A DNA stretch of 59,768 nucleotides from Phycisphaerae bacterium (GCA_028279405.1 JANQNU010000089.1:1-59768); one strand, 5' to 3'; counted from the stretch's first letter, positions 32,499 through 41,658 are shown. A program made the numbers and translations. The notes: generated by a model not told the origin, from the letters alone.

Positions 32499-33848
32499 AT
32501 GCGTATTTGCGTCATCGGAACCGGCTACGTCGGACTCGTCACCGGGACCTGCCTGGCCGACAGCGGGAACCACGTCGCGTGCGTCGACAGCAACCCGGAC
32601 AAAGTCCGTACCCTGTGCGAGGGGATCAGCCCCCAGTACGAACCGGGCCTCGAAGAGCTGATGAAGGCCAATATGTCGGCGGAGCGCCTGCGGTTCACGA
32701 CCGATCTTGCCGGCGCGGTGCGCGACGTCGAAGTGGTGTTCTTCGCTGTCGGCACGCCCCCGGCCCCGGATGGGTCCGCGGACCTCTCGGTCATCGAGTT
32801 CGTCGCCGATCAGGTGGGCCGTCTGCTTTCGCAGGACGCGGTGGTCGTCGTCAAGAGCACGGTGCCGGTCGGCACCTGCGCCCGCGTGGCGGAGATCATC
32901 GCTGCCGAAACGCAGTACCGCTGCCCGGTGGTCAGTAACCCCGAGTTCCTCAAGGAAGGTGACGCGGTCAACGACTTCCTGCGTCCGGATCGAATCGTGA
33001 TCGGCGCCGACGAAGAGGACGCCGGCGATCTCGTCGAGGAGCTGTACCGGCCCTTCGTCCGCAACGCACGTCCGATCATCCGTATGAGCCGCGGCGCCGC
33101 GGAGCTGACCAAGTACGCGGCCAATGCCTACCTCGCGATGCGGATCAGCTTCATCAACGAGATCGCCGAGATTTGTGAGGAGTTCGCGGTCGACGTCAAC
33201 GAGGTCCGCGCCGGGATCGGCACGGACGCCCGCATCGGCCGACACTTCATGTATCCCGGAATCGGTTACGGCGGTAGCTGTTTCCCGAAGGACGTCCGGG
33301 CGTTGGCCGTGGCCGGTCGGGAAGCCGGTGCCTGCTGCGGCGTGATCGAGGCCGTGCACGAGCGCAACGAGATGCAGCGCCGACGATTGATCGAACGCAT
33401 CCACGGACGTCTCGGCGAGCGCCTGAAGGGACGCACAATCGCCGTGTGGGGCCTGGCATTCAAGCCGAAAACCGATGACGTACGCGACGCACCGGCGATC
33501 GCGATCATCGAGGATGTGGTCAACACAGGTGGCGCAGTCGCAGCGCACGATCCGCGGGCGCTCGACAGCGCCCGAAAACTGTTCGACGATCGCATCACCT
33601 ACCATGACAATGCGTACGCGGCGCTCGAGAACGCCGACGCCCTCGTCATCTGCACCGAATGGAACGGCTTTCGCAGCCCGGACTTCCGTCGGATGCACGA
33701 GCTCATGAACCAGCCGCTGGTGTTCGACGGTCGCAACCTCTACGAGCTGGGCGTGATGCGCCGTCACGACTTCGAGTATCACAGCGTCGGGCGGCCCACG
33801 ATCTATCGACAGCTCAATGACGCAACACAACTCAACCCCCGCGCGTGA
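32499..33848 (+). CDS. ugd: UDP-glucose 6-dehydrogenase
   Basis: A 449-residue cytoplasmic enzyme that oxidises UDP-glucose twice to UDP-glucuronate with NAD. The N-terminal Rossmann motif is ICVIGTGYVGLVTG; other family blocks are VVSNPEFLKEGDAVNDF, PDRIVIG, and GYGGSCFPKDVRAL with the catalytic Cys. The C-terminal UDP-binding part (AVWGLAFKPKTDDVRDAPA) is complete. It provides the substrate for the divergent decarboxylase and probably supplies capsule or envelope polysaccharide. The crotonase gene follows after 34 bp. Confidence 0.95.
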   Translation: MRICVIGTGYVGLVTGTCLADSGNHVACVDSNPDKVRTLCEGISPQYEPGLEELMKANMSAERLRFTTDLAGAVRDVEVVFFAVGTPPAPDGSADLSVIEFVADQVGRLLSQDAVVVVKSTVPVGTCARVAEIIAAETQYRCPVVSNPEFLKEGDAVNDFLRPDRIVIGADEEDAGDLVEELYRPFVRNARPIIRMSRGAAELTKYAANAYLAMRISFINEIAEICEEFAVDVNEVRAGIGTDARIGRHFMYPGIGYGGSCFPKDVRALAVAGREAGACCGVIEAVHERNEMQRRRLIERIHGRLGERLKGRTIAVWGLAFKPKTDDVRDAPAIAIIEDVVNTGGAVAAHDPRALDSARKLFDDRITYHDNAYAALENADALVICTEWNGFRSPDFRRMHELMNQPLVFDGRNLYELGVMRRHDFEYHSVGRPTIYRQLNDATQLNPRA

Positions 33849-33882
33849 TACGCGACACCGGCGAACAACAAAGGAGGGATCC

Positions 33883-34680
33883 ATGGCTGCACTACAGGTC
33901 GCCAGGCGCGACGGTCTGCTGACCCTCACGTTAAACCGACCCGAGAGCGGCAACGCGCTGTCAAACGCGCTGATCGTCGAACTGAGCGAGGCGCTGCACG
34001 CGGCCCGTGATGATCGCACGACGCACGCCGTTGTACTGACCGGGGCCGGCGAGATCTTCTGCGCAGGTCTGGACCTGCACGAACTCGCCACGGCCGCAGC
34101 ACGCGATCCCAGCGGTTGCGACGTCTCGGCCTTTGCCGGCTTGCTGCGAACGATCGACGAGTCGCCGAAGTTGACGATCGCAGCGGTCAACGGTCCGGCG
34201 CGCGCCGGCGGGGTTGCGCTGCTTTGCGTCTGCGATGTTTCACTCGCTGCACCCTCTGCGACGTTCGGACTGCCGGCGTTGCGGACCGGGATCGTGCCGC
34301 CGATCTTAGTACATTACCTGTTTCGCCGAATCGGAGAGACGCACGCACGGCATTTGCTCTTGGCCGACGAGGACATTGACGCCAGCCGGGCGTCCGCCAT
34401 CGGGCTTGTGACGCGCGTCAGTCAGCCCGACCATTGCCTGGCGGATGCGACCACGCTTGCGGGTTCGGTCGGCGCCCACGGACAGGAGATGCTCCGGGCC
34501 TTGAAAGCGACCTTTCCCCGCGGGCCGGTGATCGTCAGCGGCGATCTCAACCGGGTGGCGTTCGGCCCGAACGCGCCGGCGCAGCTGGAGCGCTTCTTGA
34601 ACGAGAAGCGCGGGTCGCGTAGTTTCTCTGGAATAGAATCCGCTGAAACCCCTTTCGCTCCCGGCGAGGATCCTGCATGA
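33883..34680 (+). CDS. Crotonase-fold protein lacking hydratase glutamates
   Basis: The ATG at 33883 follows AAAGGAGGG. The 265-residue product belongs to the enoyl-CoA hydratase/isomerase superfamily: NRPESGNALSNALIVEL, the first oxyanion-hole element IFCAGLDLHEL, and the second ARAGGVALLCVCDVSLAAPSATFG. The glutamates that act as acid/base in classical hydratases (in GGCEL and PEIL-like segments) are replaced, here GGVAL and PALRTG. A simple hydratase is unlikely; an isomerase, hydrolase or other CoA chemistry is possible. It is coupled to transaldolase by an ATGA overlap and follows ugd, an unusual context for fatty-acid oxidation. Confidence 0.82.
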   Translation: MAALQVARRDGLLTLTLNRPESGNALSNALIVELSEALHAARDDRTTHAVVLTGAGEIFCAGLDLHELATAAARDPSGCDVSAFAGLLRTIDESPKLTIAAVNGPARAGGVALLCVCDVSLAAPSATFGLPALRTGIVPPILVHYLFRRIGETHARHLLLADEDIDASRASAIGLVTRVSQPDHCLADATTLAGSVGAHGQEMLRALKATFPRGPVIVSGDLNRVAFGPNAPAQLERFLNEKRGSRSFSGIESAETPFAPGEDPA

Positions 34681-35795
34681 CCGGAAACGTCCAGCAAATC
34701 ACCGCACTTGGCCAGTCGCTTTGGATCGACTTCATCAGCCGCGACGTTCTGCAAAACGGGCAGTTTCGCGCCTGGCTGGACGCCGGTGTGCGCGGCGTAA
34801 CGTCGAACCCGACGATCTTCCACAAGGCGATCAGCGAAAGCCAGATCTACGACAACGATATTCGACCGCTCATCGGTCAGAACAAGTCGACCTACGAGAT
34901 CTACGAAGCGCTGGCCGTCGATGACATCGGTAAGGCGGCCGACGCTCTGCGCCCGATCTATGATCAGACCAGCCGCCTCGACGGATACGTCAGCATCGAG
35001 GTGAACCCGGGGCTGGCACACGACACCGAAGGTACGGTCGACGAAGCTCGGCGTCTGTTTGCTACGCTCGATCGGCCCAACGTCATGATCAAGGTGCCCG
35101 CGACCGAAGCCGGCCTGCCGGCGATCGAAACGCTGATCAGCGAGGGGATCAACGTCAACGTCACGCTGATCTTCTCGATCGAGATGTATCGGCGAGTGGC
35201 CCAAGCGTACATTGCCGGGCTGCGTCGCCGACACCAGCACAGTGCCGCGGTTGACGCGACAGCGTCGGTCGCGTCGTTCTTCGTTTCGCGGGTGGACACG
35301 CTCGTGGACCAATTGCTGCAGCAACGGATCGCCGACGGTCGCGAGGATCTCGAACCACTGCTGGGTCGCGCCGCCAACGCGAACGCAAAGCTGGCCTACG
35401 CCGCCTTTCGCGAGATCTTCGAGTCGGATGGTTTCGCCGACCTGCGCTCGGCCGGCGCCCGTGTGCAGCGACCGCTGTGGGCCAGCACGAGCACAAAAAA
35501 CCCGGACTACTCCCCCGTGCACTACGTCGACCCGCTGATCGGGCCGCACACGGTCAACACCGTGCCGCCGACGACATTCGACGACATCCGGCAACACGCC
35601 AATCCGGCCGTCTCGATCGAGCAGGAGGTCGACGGCGCCCGAACCCTGTTCGAGCAACTCGCAGCGGTCGGGATCGACATGGCCGCGGTGACGGATCAGT
35701 TGCTCAAAGAAGGCGTCGAGAAGTTCGCGCAGTCATTCAGCGCCTTGCTGAGTGATCTGGAAGCGAAGCGCGAACGCGTCCGTCAGTCGGCTTGA
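34677..35795 (+). CDS. tal: Transaldolase
   Basis: A 372-residue enzyme of the longer (TalB/TAL-PGI N-terminal) transaldolase group. SLWIDFISRDVL and GVTSNPTIFHKAIS are conserved N-terminal blocks; Lys139 in NVMIKVPATEAGL is the Schiff-base lysine; NVTLIFS and WASTSTKNPDY are also typical. It transfers dihydroxyacetone between sugar phosphates in the non-oxidative pentose phosphate pathway. It overlaps the crotonase gene by 4 bp. The downstream end is followed by REP-like hairpins rather than a T-tract terminator. Confidence 0.94.
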   Translation: MTGNVQQITALGQSLWIDFISRDVLQNGQFRAWLDAGVRGVTSNPTIFHKAISESQIYDNDIRPLIGQNKSTYEIYEALAVDDIGKAADALRPIYDQTSRLDGYVSIEVNPGLAHDTEGTVDEARRLFATLDRPNVMIKVPATEAGLPAIETLISEGINVNVTLIFSIEMYRRVAQAYIAGLRRRHQHSAAVDATASVASFFVSRVDTLVDQLLQQRIADGREDLEPLLGRAANANAKLAYAAFREIFESDGFADLRSAGARVQRPLWASTSTKNPDYSPVHYVDPLIGPHTVNTVPPTTFDDIRQHANPAVSIEQEVDGARTLFEQLAAVGIDMAAVTDQLLKEGVEKFAQSFSALLSDLEAKRERVRQSA

Positions 35796-35832
35796 GCCGA
35801 TCGGGTCGCTCCCCAAGAGCCCCCGGCAATTG

Positions 35833-35890
35833 GTGCGTTCCTTGAAAGGAACGCACTCTACGCGCCTGCTTGAAAAGAACGCACCCTACC
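35833..35890. repeat. Palindromic repeat GTGCGTTCCTT with partial second copy
   Basis: A perfect 11-bp stem (35833-35843 with 35846-35856) and a two-base GA centre are followed by CTCTACG. About 20 bp later half of the motif recurs (CTTGAAAAGAACGCACCCTACC). The shared CCCTACC tail links it to the other REP-like palindromes in the window. It lies between transaldolase and a convergent lipoprotein gene and may end both transcripts. Confidence 0.6.
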
Positions 35891-35925
35891 TCGCTCTTGG
35901 CGGTTGCGTGATTCTGACAGGGTGG

Positions 35926-35944
35926 GGCGGGCGTCCCGCCCGCC
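35926..35944. repeat. REP-like palindrome, copy 2
   Basis: GGCGGGCG/CGCCCGCC with a TCC loop. The reverse complement, with its CCACCCT flank, matches the element at 1503-1521. It lies 10 bp after the end of the convergent lipoprotein gene. Confidence 0.6.
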
Positions 35945-35954
35945 TTGGTCCACT

Positions 35955-37820
35955 TTACGATTCGCCGCGAGCGATGAAGATCGCGAACTCATCGTCGTCG
36001 TTACCCTGGATATCGTCGGCTCCGTCCGTGCGAACGAGGAACACGACTTCGTCGCGATCGTTGAAGGCACCGGATCGTCCAGGTCGGTCACGCTCGGGCG
36101 CGCTGACGGTCGTGACTTCGAATACGTCGTCCAGAACGGCAAAGGTCGCCGAGTCGATGACCAGCAGCGTCTGGGCACCAGTGAACATCACGAGTCCGGG
36201 TCGACCGCCGCTACGGGTGTAGTGCAGCAGCGCGCGTCCCGCGGAGTTGATCGCGCCGGTCGTCGCGGGCCAATCGATTGTGTTACCCGCCAGGGGCGCG
36301 GGCAGGCTGCCGTCGAGCACCCGCACGGTCTGGCCGTCGGTCAGGTTCGGTCGGTCGTTGGCGAGGAATATGAACTCGCCGGATTCGTTGACGCCGGAGA
36401 GCAGCGTGTCGGCATCGGTACCGCCGACGCCTACGATCTCGGTCCATTCTCCGGTCGCCCAGCTCCAGCGGAGGATCGTGTCGCGCGCCTGGCCGTTCAC
36501 GGTCAACTCGGTAACGACGACGATCGCGCCGTTGCTGGTGGAGATTGCCGGGTAGCGTGCATTGGTGCTGCCGACGATGGCGCCCGCGGGCAGTCCGGGG
36601 AAGCTGCTGTTGGGACGATTGTCGATGACGCGAAACACTTCGCTACCGCGCAACAGGAACACGCCACGCGATCCGCGACCGCCGGCGTAGACTGCTTGGA
36701 AGAGGCCATCTCCGGCGGGATTCTGCGCGGTGAGCGAATCGAAGCCGGCAAAGATCGCGTTGGAAGACTGGTCCGGCACGGACTCGCGACTGATTTGCGT
36801 ATCACGGATGGTCGTGACGCTGAGGCCGTTGCTGGTGAACACGCCTGAACCGCTCGAGATCGAGCCGTTCCCCGCGAGCGTATAACTGGACGCGAACAGC
36901 ACGATCCCGCCGTCGCTCACCGCTGGCTGCCGGAAGTTGTTGAACAAAGCCACGTTTCCGAGTTCATCGCGAAAGAGCTGCGTGAACTGCTCGAGGTCGG
37001 CGACGCGGACCAAGTCGCTATCCGACGCGCGCCAGCGATAGATTCCGGTCGAGTCGGTTTCGCCGTCGATCGGCGAAGCGAACAGCAGACGACCTTCCGA
37101 GCCCCAAACGAGCGCCAGGGCCAACGGATCGGGCAGGTTCGCGTCGGCCACGAACGTACCGAAGAAGTCGTCGGTATCTCGGCTGGGAACGATGCCTGCG
37201 GATTGGGGGTCGTCATCCACCACGCGATCCAGCTGGCTGCCGTCCCAGACGTAGAGACCGCCGTTGCCCAAACCGTTCTCGAACAATCCCCAAAACGCGA
37301 CGCGTCCCGCGGCGTCAACGACCGGAACGCCGAGACGGGTGAATCGTGCGCCGGACTGCTCCGGGACGGCATCACCCGTCATCGCGACCATTTCGAGCAC
37401 GACACCGGTGGGCGCCGGGCCGTCATTCCCGTTGTCGTTGCCGTTACCGTCACCGTTGTCGTTGCCGTTGCCGCCTCCGCTGCCACCGTTGTTGTTCGAG
37501 TTCGCGTTCTCGATACCGCCGCCGCCGTTATCGTTACCGCTGCCATTATCGTTACCGCTGCCATTATTGTTGTCGTTGGCGCCGCCGTTCTGGTTCGTGT
37601 TTCCGCCGCCGTTGGCGTTGCCGGCGCCGTTGTCGTTGGAACCGCCTGAGTTGGTGTTATCGGTCCCATTGTTGTTTCCGACGGCGTTGTCATTTCCGGA
37701 GCCGTTTCCGTTGTTGTTTTGGCCCGGTGGCGGACAGCCGGTGAGCACGGCAACGAGGGCACAGACCACGAGGCCGTGAAGGACGCGCATCGGGGTGCTA
37801 CGAAGATCAGCGATCGACAT
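35955..37820 (-). CDS. Large lipoprotein with Asn-rich stalk
   Basis: The start at 37820 is favoured by GTGGAG upstream; a second Met lies 11 codons later. The signal peptide ends in VLTGC, a lipobox. About 110 residues of Asn/Asp/Gly/Ser repeats (NNNGNGSGNDN..., NGNDNGDGNG...) form a disordered stalk, encoded by a simple GTT-rich tract (about 37390-37735). The remaining 450 residues consist of repeated beta segments such as VDAAGRVAFWGLFENGLGNGGLYVWDG, SDGGIVLFASSYTL and VNESGEFIFLAND, a pattern of propeller-like DUF repeats seen in planctomycete surface proteins. No catalytic motif was found. The stalk design resembles the 9-haem lipoprotein. Confidence 0.85.
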   Translation of the reverse strand: MSIADLRSTPMRVLHGLVVCALVAVLTGCPPPGQNNNGNGSGNDNAVGNNNGTDNTNSGGSNDNGAGNANGGGNTNQNGGANDNNNGSGNDNGSGNDNGGGGIENANSNNNGGSGGGNGNDNGDGNGNDNGNDGPAPTGVVLEMVAMTGDAVPEQSGARFTRLGVPVVDAAGRVAFWGLFENGLGNGGLYVWDGSQLDRVVDDDPQSAGIVPSRDTDDFFGTFVADANLPDPLALALVWGSEGRLLFASPIDGETDSTGIYRWRASDSDLVRVADLEQFTQLFRDELGNVALFNNFRQPAVSDGGIVLFASSYTLAGNGSISSGSGVFTSNGLSVTTIRDTQISRESVPDQSSNAIFAGFDSLTAQNPAGDGLFQAVYAGGRGSRGVFLLRGSEVFRVIDNRPNSSFPGLPAGAIVGSTNARYPAISTSNGAIVVVTELTVNGQARDTILRWSWATGEWTEIVGVGGTDADTLLSGVNESGEFIFLANDRPNLTDGQTVRVLDGSLPAPLAGNTIDWPATTGAINSAGRALLHYTRSGGRPGLVMFTGAQTLLVIDSATFAVLDDVFEVTTVSAPERDRPGRSGAFNDRDEVVFLVRTDGADDIQGNDDDEFAIFIARGES

Positions 37821-37924
37821 TATCGGGACTCCACGGGAGACAGCGCTGTGTTACCTCTAAAGTGTAGGTTCGTCGACAAGTGATGGCAAAGCCGCTGTCG
37901 CGAACGTGCTCAAGGCCGGCACGA

Positions 37925-39082
37925 CTATGTCGAATGCTGGCGGTTATAGGCGATCTCCAGCGATTTTCGGCGGCGCAGCCGGGCCAGCAGGAGAAACGGA
38001 ATCTGTTCCGGTCGACCGCGGAGTTGTACGGCGCCCAGTTGCTCCGCAACCCGCGGCATACCGTAGACGACGCACGATTCCCGGTCTTGTGCGAGTGTGA
38101 TCGCGCCGGCTTCGCGCATCGCGAGTAAGCCCTCGGCCCCGTCGCGCCCCATTCCGGTAAGCAGGATACCGATCGATCGCGGACCTGCTTTTTCCGCAAC
38201 GGAGTGAAACAGTTCATTGACCGCGGGGCAATGGAATCCGACCGGATCGCCGTGCGTGTAGCGTACGGTCCAATTGCCGACGGTACCGACGACGACCAAG
38301 TGACGGTCGCCGCGCGCGACCAGTGCGCGCCCGGGAACGAGCGACTCGCCGTCGGTTGCCTCGGCTACTTCCAGTCCGGTCAGCGCGTTCAACCGATCTG
38401 CGAAGCTGGCCGTAAACGAGACGGGCATGTGCTGCACGATGACGATCGGGGGACCGTCCTTCGGCAAAGCTGTGAGAAACGTCCGGATCGCCTCGGTACC
38501 TCCGGTCGACGCACCGATCGCAATCAGCCATCGACTGGGGTCGATTCCGGTCGACCGAAACGAGGGCCCAGCCCCGGTCGGCTCCGGTTCCGCGTGCACC
38601 ACCGGGCGTGCGCCGGAGGCTGCAACGCGAACCAGCCGCGCAAGTTCCTTGAGCAACGCTGCGGTCGCATCGCGCCCGCCGGCTTCGGGCTTGATCAGCA
38701 CTTCCATGGCGCCGAGTTCCAGCGCCCGCAGGGCCCGCGGCCCGCCGTGACGGGTGGTGCCACTACAGACAATGACCGGAACCGGGTAGTACTCCCGAAG
38801 TTCTTCCAGGAACGTCAATCCATCCGTGCCGGGCAACTCGAGATCAAGCACGATCACATCCGGCCGATGATGGATGATTTCCCGGCGGGCATGCGGCACA
38901 TCCGGGCTATCCGCGACGACCTCGATGCCCGGAGCCGCGATCAGCCCGCACACGAGCATCCGACGATATGACTCGGAATCCTCGATCACATGTACCCGGA
39001 CGACATCCGGTCGCAACAGCGGTGCGCGACGAGAATCGCTGTTGGCCGGCCGGCGTCCTGGCGGCACAGCCCGTTCACGCAT
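37925..39082 (-). CDS. cheB: CheB chemoreceptor methylesterase
   Basis: A 385-residue protein with an N-terminal receiver (about 28-150; HVIEDSESYRR, VIVLDLELPGTDG phospho-acceptor) and a C-terminal methylesterase domain. Catalytic residues are visible as Ser in GASTGGT, His in QHMP and Asp in GMGRDGA. It removes methyl groups from receptor glutamates and may deamidate glutamines. A basic extension of about 25 residues precedes the receiver and could indicate a later start. It is followed on the minus strand by the Asn-rich lipoprotein gene after about 105 bp. No receptor or CheA is encoded nearby. Confidence 0.92.
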   Translation of the reverse strand: MRERAVPPGRRPANSDSRRAPLLRPDVVRVHVIEDSESYRRMLVCGLIAAPGIEVVADSPDVPHARREIIHHRPDVIVLDLELPGTDGLTFLEELREYYPVPVIVCSGTTRHGGPRALRALELGAMEVLIKPEAGGRDATAALLKELARLVRVAASGARPVVHAEPEPTGAGPSFRSTGIDPSRWLIAIGASTGGTEAIRTFLTALPKDGPPIVIVQHMPVSFTASFADRLNALTGLEVAEATDGESLVPGRALVARGDRHLVVVGTVGNWTVRYTHGDPVGFHCPAVNELFHSVAEKAGPRSIGILLTGMGRDGAEGLLAMREAGAITLAQDRESCVVYGMPRVAEQLGAVQLRGRPEQIPFLLLARLRRRKSLEIAYNRQHST

Positions 39083-39171
39083 GACGTTCCCCGGAACTCG
39101 AATCCAGCGACTTCGCCCAAGCCAGGGGCACGATTCGATGACGGCACATGGTAAGAACCGCGGACGGCATT

Positions 39172-40020
39172 CTATCGCCGATAGATCGTCGGCTTCACGT
39201 ACTGGTACGGGTGCTGCAAACCGTTGAGACTCTCGGAGTGTCCGATCAACAGATAGCCGCCGGGGCGCAAATGCCGCGCAAAACGCCCTACCAGCCGCTC
39301 CTGCGTCGGCTTGTCGAAATAGATCATGACATTGCGACAGAAGATCACGTCGAACTGGTTCCGAAACGGGAACGTTTCCGTCATCAGATTGAAGTGCGAG
39401 AACTGAATCAGATTGCGGATCTCAGGCTTGAGCTCGAACAACGGCTCGTCGCCGTCCGGATTGCGAACCTTGTTGAAATAGTTCCGGCGATAGTCCGGCG
39501 GCACGGTCTCGAGCTTCTCCTCTTCATATTGACCAAGCTTGGCGCGCGCCAGAATGCGGGTCGAGATGTCCGTCGCAAGGATCTTGATCTGCAGGTTCTT
39601 GACGGATTTCAAGGTCGCGTGCGTGGTCATCGCGATCGAATACGGCTCCTCGCCGCTCGAGCACGCTGCGCTCCAGATCCGCAACGGGCCGTGGCCGCGC
39701 GCCCATTGAGGGTCCGCGACCCATTCGGTCAGCACCTTGGTCAAAAACTCGAAATGGCCCGCCTCGCGAAACAGATGCGTCGTGTTGGTGCTGATCTGGT
39801 CGATCAGGTCGGAGAGTTCGTCTCCGCTGGGATCGGCCTCGACCATGTCGAAGTACTCGCTGTACGAGTTCATCCCGCGCGTGCGAATGACCTTCCCAAG
39901 CCGCGAGCGCACGAGATGTTGCTTGGAGTCGCCAAGCTCGATCCCTGCAACCCGATAAACCAGCTTGCGCAGCCGCTCATACTCCTTCGGCTTGAGCTCG
40001 ATGTTGAGCGTCGTGCTCAT
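39172..40020 (-). CDS. cheR: CheR receptor methyltransferase
   Basis: A 282-residue SAM-dependent methyltransferase. An N-terminal helical domain (YERLRKLVYRVAGIELGDSKQHLVRSRL) precedes the SAM-binding fold with LRIWSAACSSGEEPYSIAM, ILATDISTRILARA and DVIFCRNVMIYFD, followed by GGYLLIGHSESL. It methylates receptor glutamates, opposing CheB. The start overlaps the CheX-like stop by 4 bp. CheB is 89 bp further on, and the three genes form a compact module. Confidence 0.95.
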   Translation of the reverse strand: MSTTLNIELKPKEYERLRKLVYRVAGIELGDSKQHLVRSRLGKVIRTRGMNSYSEYFDMVEADPSGDELSDLIDQISTNTTHLFREAGHFEFLTKVLTEWVADPQWARGHGPLRIWSAACSSGEEPYSIAMTTHATLKSVKNLQIKILATDISTRILARAKLGQYEEEKLETVPPDYRRNYFNKVRNPDGDEPLFELKPEIRNLIQFSHFNLMTETFPFRNQFDVIFCRNVMIYFDKPTQERLVGRFARHLRPGGYLLIGHSESLNGLQHPYQYVKPTIYRR

Positions 40021-40499
40021 GCGCTCGCCCCCGATTCACCGTCCTGCGGCGAATAGAGGAACAGGAGCGCCTCGCCGCTGACGCTGCAACTGTGCGTGTA
40101 GAGTTGATCGGCCGGATCCTTCGAGGGCGGGCTGCCGTCGCGCACGTTCGGTATCGAGAGGTTGAACACGGCCTTGGTACCATGCCAGCTCGTGATCACC
40201 TGCCCGCAAATGATGTTCATGAACTCGCGAATGGCGTCGCCGACATCGACGCCCTCATCTTCCGATGGATCGCAGCCCAGCAGGTTCATGCAAAGGCTGT
40301 TGGCAAACTCGCGCGTACACCAGCAAGTCAACGATCCACTTACCGGACCATGGTACGATACGCTGCACTCGATCCAATCCCCGTCCGGATCGATCACCGG
40401 GTCGTCGTCGTCGAGCACCATGAACGCCAATTCGCCCAATACATCGCTGATCAACGTGCTGAGCGCCTCTTTTCGTTCCTGCGTGGCTGCCGGCTTCAC
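40017..40499 (-). CDS. CheX/CheC-like chemotaxis phosphatase
   Basis: A 160-residue protein of the CheC/CheX/FliY group. The conserved segment DVGDAIREFMNIICGQVITS holds the Glu and Asn of the phosphatase motif (E..N) that removes phosphate from CheY-type regulators. N-terminal residues resemble a CheX alpha/beta fold (SVSYHGPVSGSLTCWC). The C-terminal end is short and Gly/Ser-rich. Its partner could be a CheY elsewhere, or the stand-alone response regulator at 29 kb. Motif-based assignment. Confidence 0.8.
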   Translation of the reverse strand: MKPAATQERKEALSTLISDVLGELAFMVLDDDDPVIDPDGDWIECSVSYHGPVSGSLTCWCTREFANSLCMNLLGCDPSEDEGVDVGDAIREFMNIICGQVITSWHGTKAVFNLSIPNVRDGSPPSKDPADQLYTHSCSVSGEALLFLYSPQDGESGASA

Positions 40500-40659
40500 C
40501 GCATCTTCTCCTTGTTCGAATCGTCCCCATCGTCCGCTTGTGTACGCAATCCTCCTTTTCTATCGGCGGATTTTGGTCCGCTCTGCGGCACGGGCGCGGG
40601 GATCCCGACCGCGCAAGAACGAGGTGGTCTGATAAAAGAGGGAGAGGATTCGGCGCCGA

Positions 40660-41649
40660 CTACAGGCCGGCGTTGACCAGATCGAACAAACGCAGCAAGC
40701 CAACCGGACGATTCCGTTCGTCGGCAACCACCAACGCCGTAATCTGTCCGTCGCGCATCAGCTTCATACAGTCGACCGCCAGCGTGCTCGGCGTGATCGT
40801 CGAGCCCGGTACACGGGGCGCATCCGGTGCCCGGCGACTCTTTTCGTATGCCTGCGCCGCCGTCAACGTTTGAGGATCGGTCACGCGCTCGAAGATTCGC
40901 CGAAGGTCACCGTCGGTGAAGGTGCCGATGAGATCGCCCCCGGCGTCGACCACCAACGCCAAGCCGAGTCGCTTGGCGTTCATTTCCAGCAACAGATCCG
41001 AAAAGCTTACCGTCTCCGGCACGACCGGCAGCTCATCCCCACTGTGCATCAGGTCCGCGGCGCGCAGCAGCAGTCGCTTGCCGAGCGTACCTTCCGGGTG
41101 ATAGAGCGCAAAATCCTCATGCTGAAAACCGCGCGCGTGCAACAAGGCCATCGCCAGCGCGTCGCCCGCAGCGAGCTGCAGGACGCAACTCGTGGTAGGC
41201 GCCAGGTTCAACGGGCCGGACTCCGGCAGGTCAGGCAACTCGATCAGGTGATCGCAGAGCTCCGCCAGGCGGGAATCGCGGACCTGCGTCAACGCAATTA
41301 CGGGGCCACCCAACCTTCGAAAATGAGCGACGAAACGTACGAGTTCGTCGGTGTTTCCGCTGCGCGAAAGCGCGATCAACGCGTGCCGGCGCGTCACGAC
41401 CCCGAGATCGCCGTGCAACGCCTCGACCGGATGCATGAAGTTCGCCGGCGTTCCGGTGCTCGTCAGCGAAGCCGCAATCTTTTGCGCAATGTTGCCACTC
41501 TTACCGAGCCCACTGACGATCACGCGATCCACGGAGCGCAGCAGCGTCTCGACGGCACCCGCGAAACGCTCATCCAGCCGCTCATGCAGTCGATGCAGCG
41601 CTTCCGACTCCTCGCGGACAACTTGTCGGGCAATGTCGAGCGGCTTCAT
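40660..41649 (-). CDS. kdsD: Arabinose-5-phosphate isomerase (KpsF/GutQ/KdsD family)
   Basis: A 329-residue cytoplasmic enzyme. The SIS sugar-phosphate domain occupies about residues 30-180 (VIVSGLGKSGNIAQKIAASLTSTG, MHPVEALHGDLG, ALSRSGNTDELV), followed by two CBS domains. It interconverts ribulose-5-phosphate and arabinose-5-phosphate, the first step to Kdo, so it implies Kdo-containing envelope glycans. It is the last gene of the infB operon block, 9 bp after the TPR gene. Gene symbol could equally be kpsF or gutQ. Confidence 0.93.
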   Translation of the reverse strand: MKPLDIARQVVREESEALHRLHERLDERFAGAVETLLRSVDRVIVSGLGKSGNIAQKIAASLTSTGTPANFMHPVEALHGDLGVVTRRHALIALSRSGNTDELVRFVAHFRRLGGPVIALTQVRDSRLAELCDHLIELPDLPESGPLNLAPTTSCVLQLAAGDALAMALLHARGFQHEDFALYHPEGTLGKRLLLRAADLMHSGDELPVVPETVSFSDLLLEMNAKRLGLALVVDAGGDLIGTFTDGDLRRIFERVTDPQTLTAAQAYEKSRRAPDAPRVPGSTITPSTLAVDCMKLMRDGQITALVVADERNRPVGLLRLFDLVNAGL

Positions 41650-41658
41650 TCAGCTTCC

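Noticed and set aside
37203-37779. Plus-strand frames rich in Pro/Leu or Arg/Cys opposite the Asn-rich stalk
   Set aside because: They are translations of the simple repeat tract on the opposite strand.
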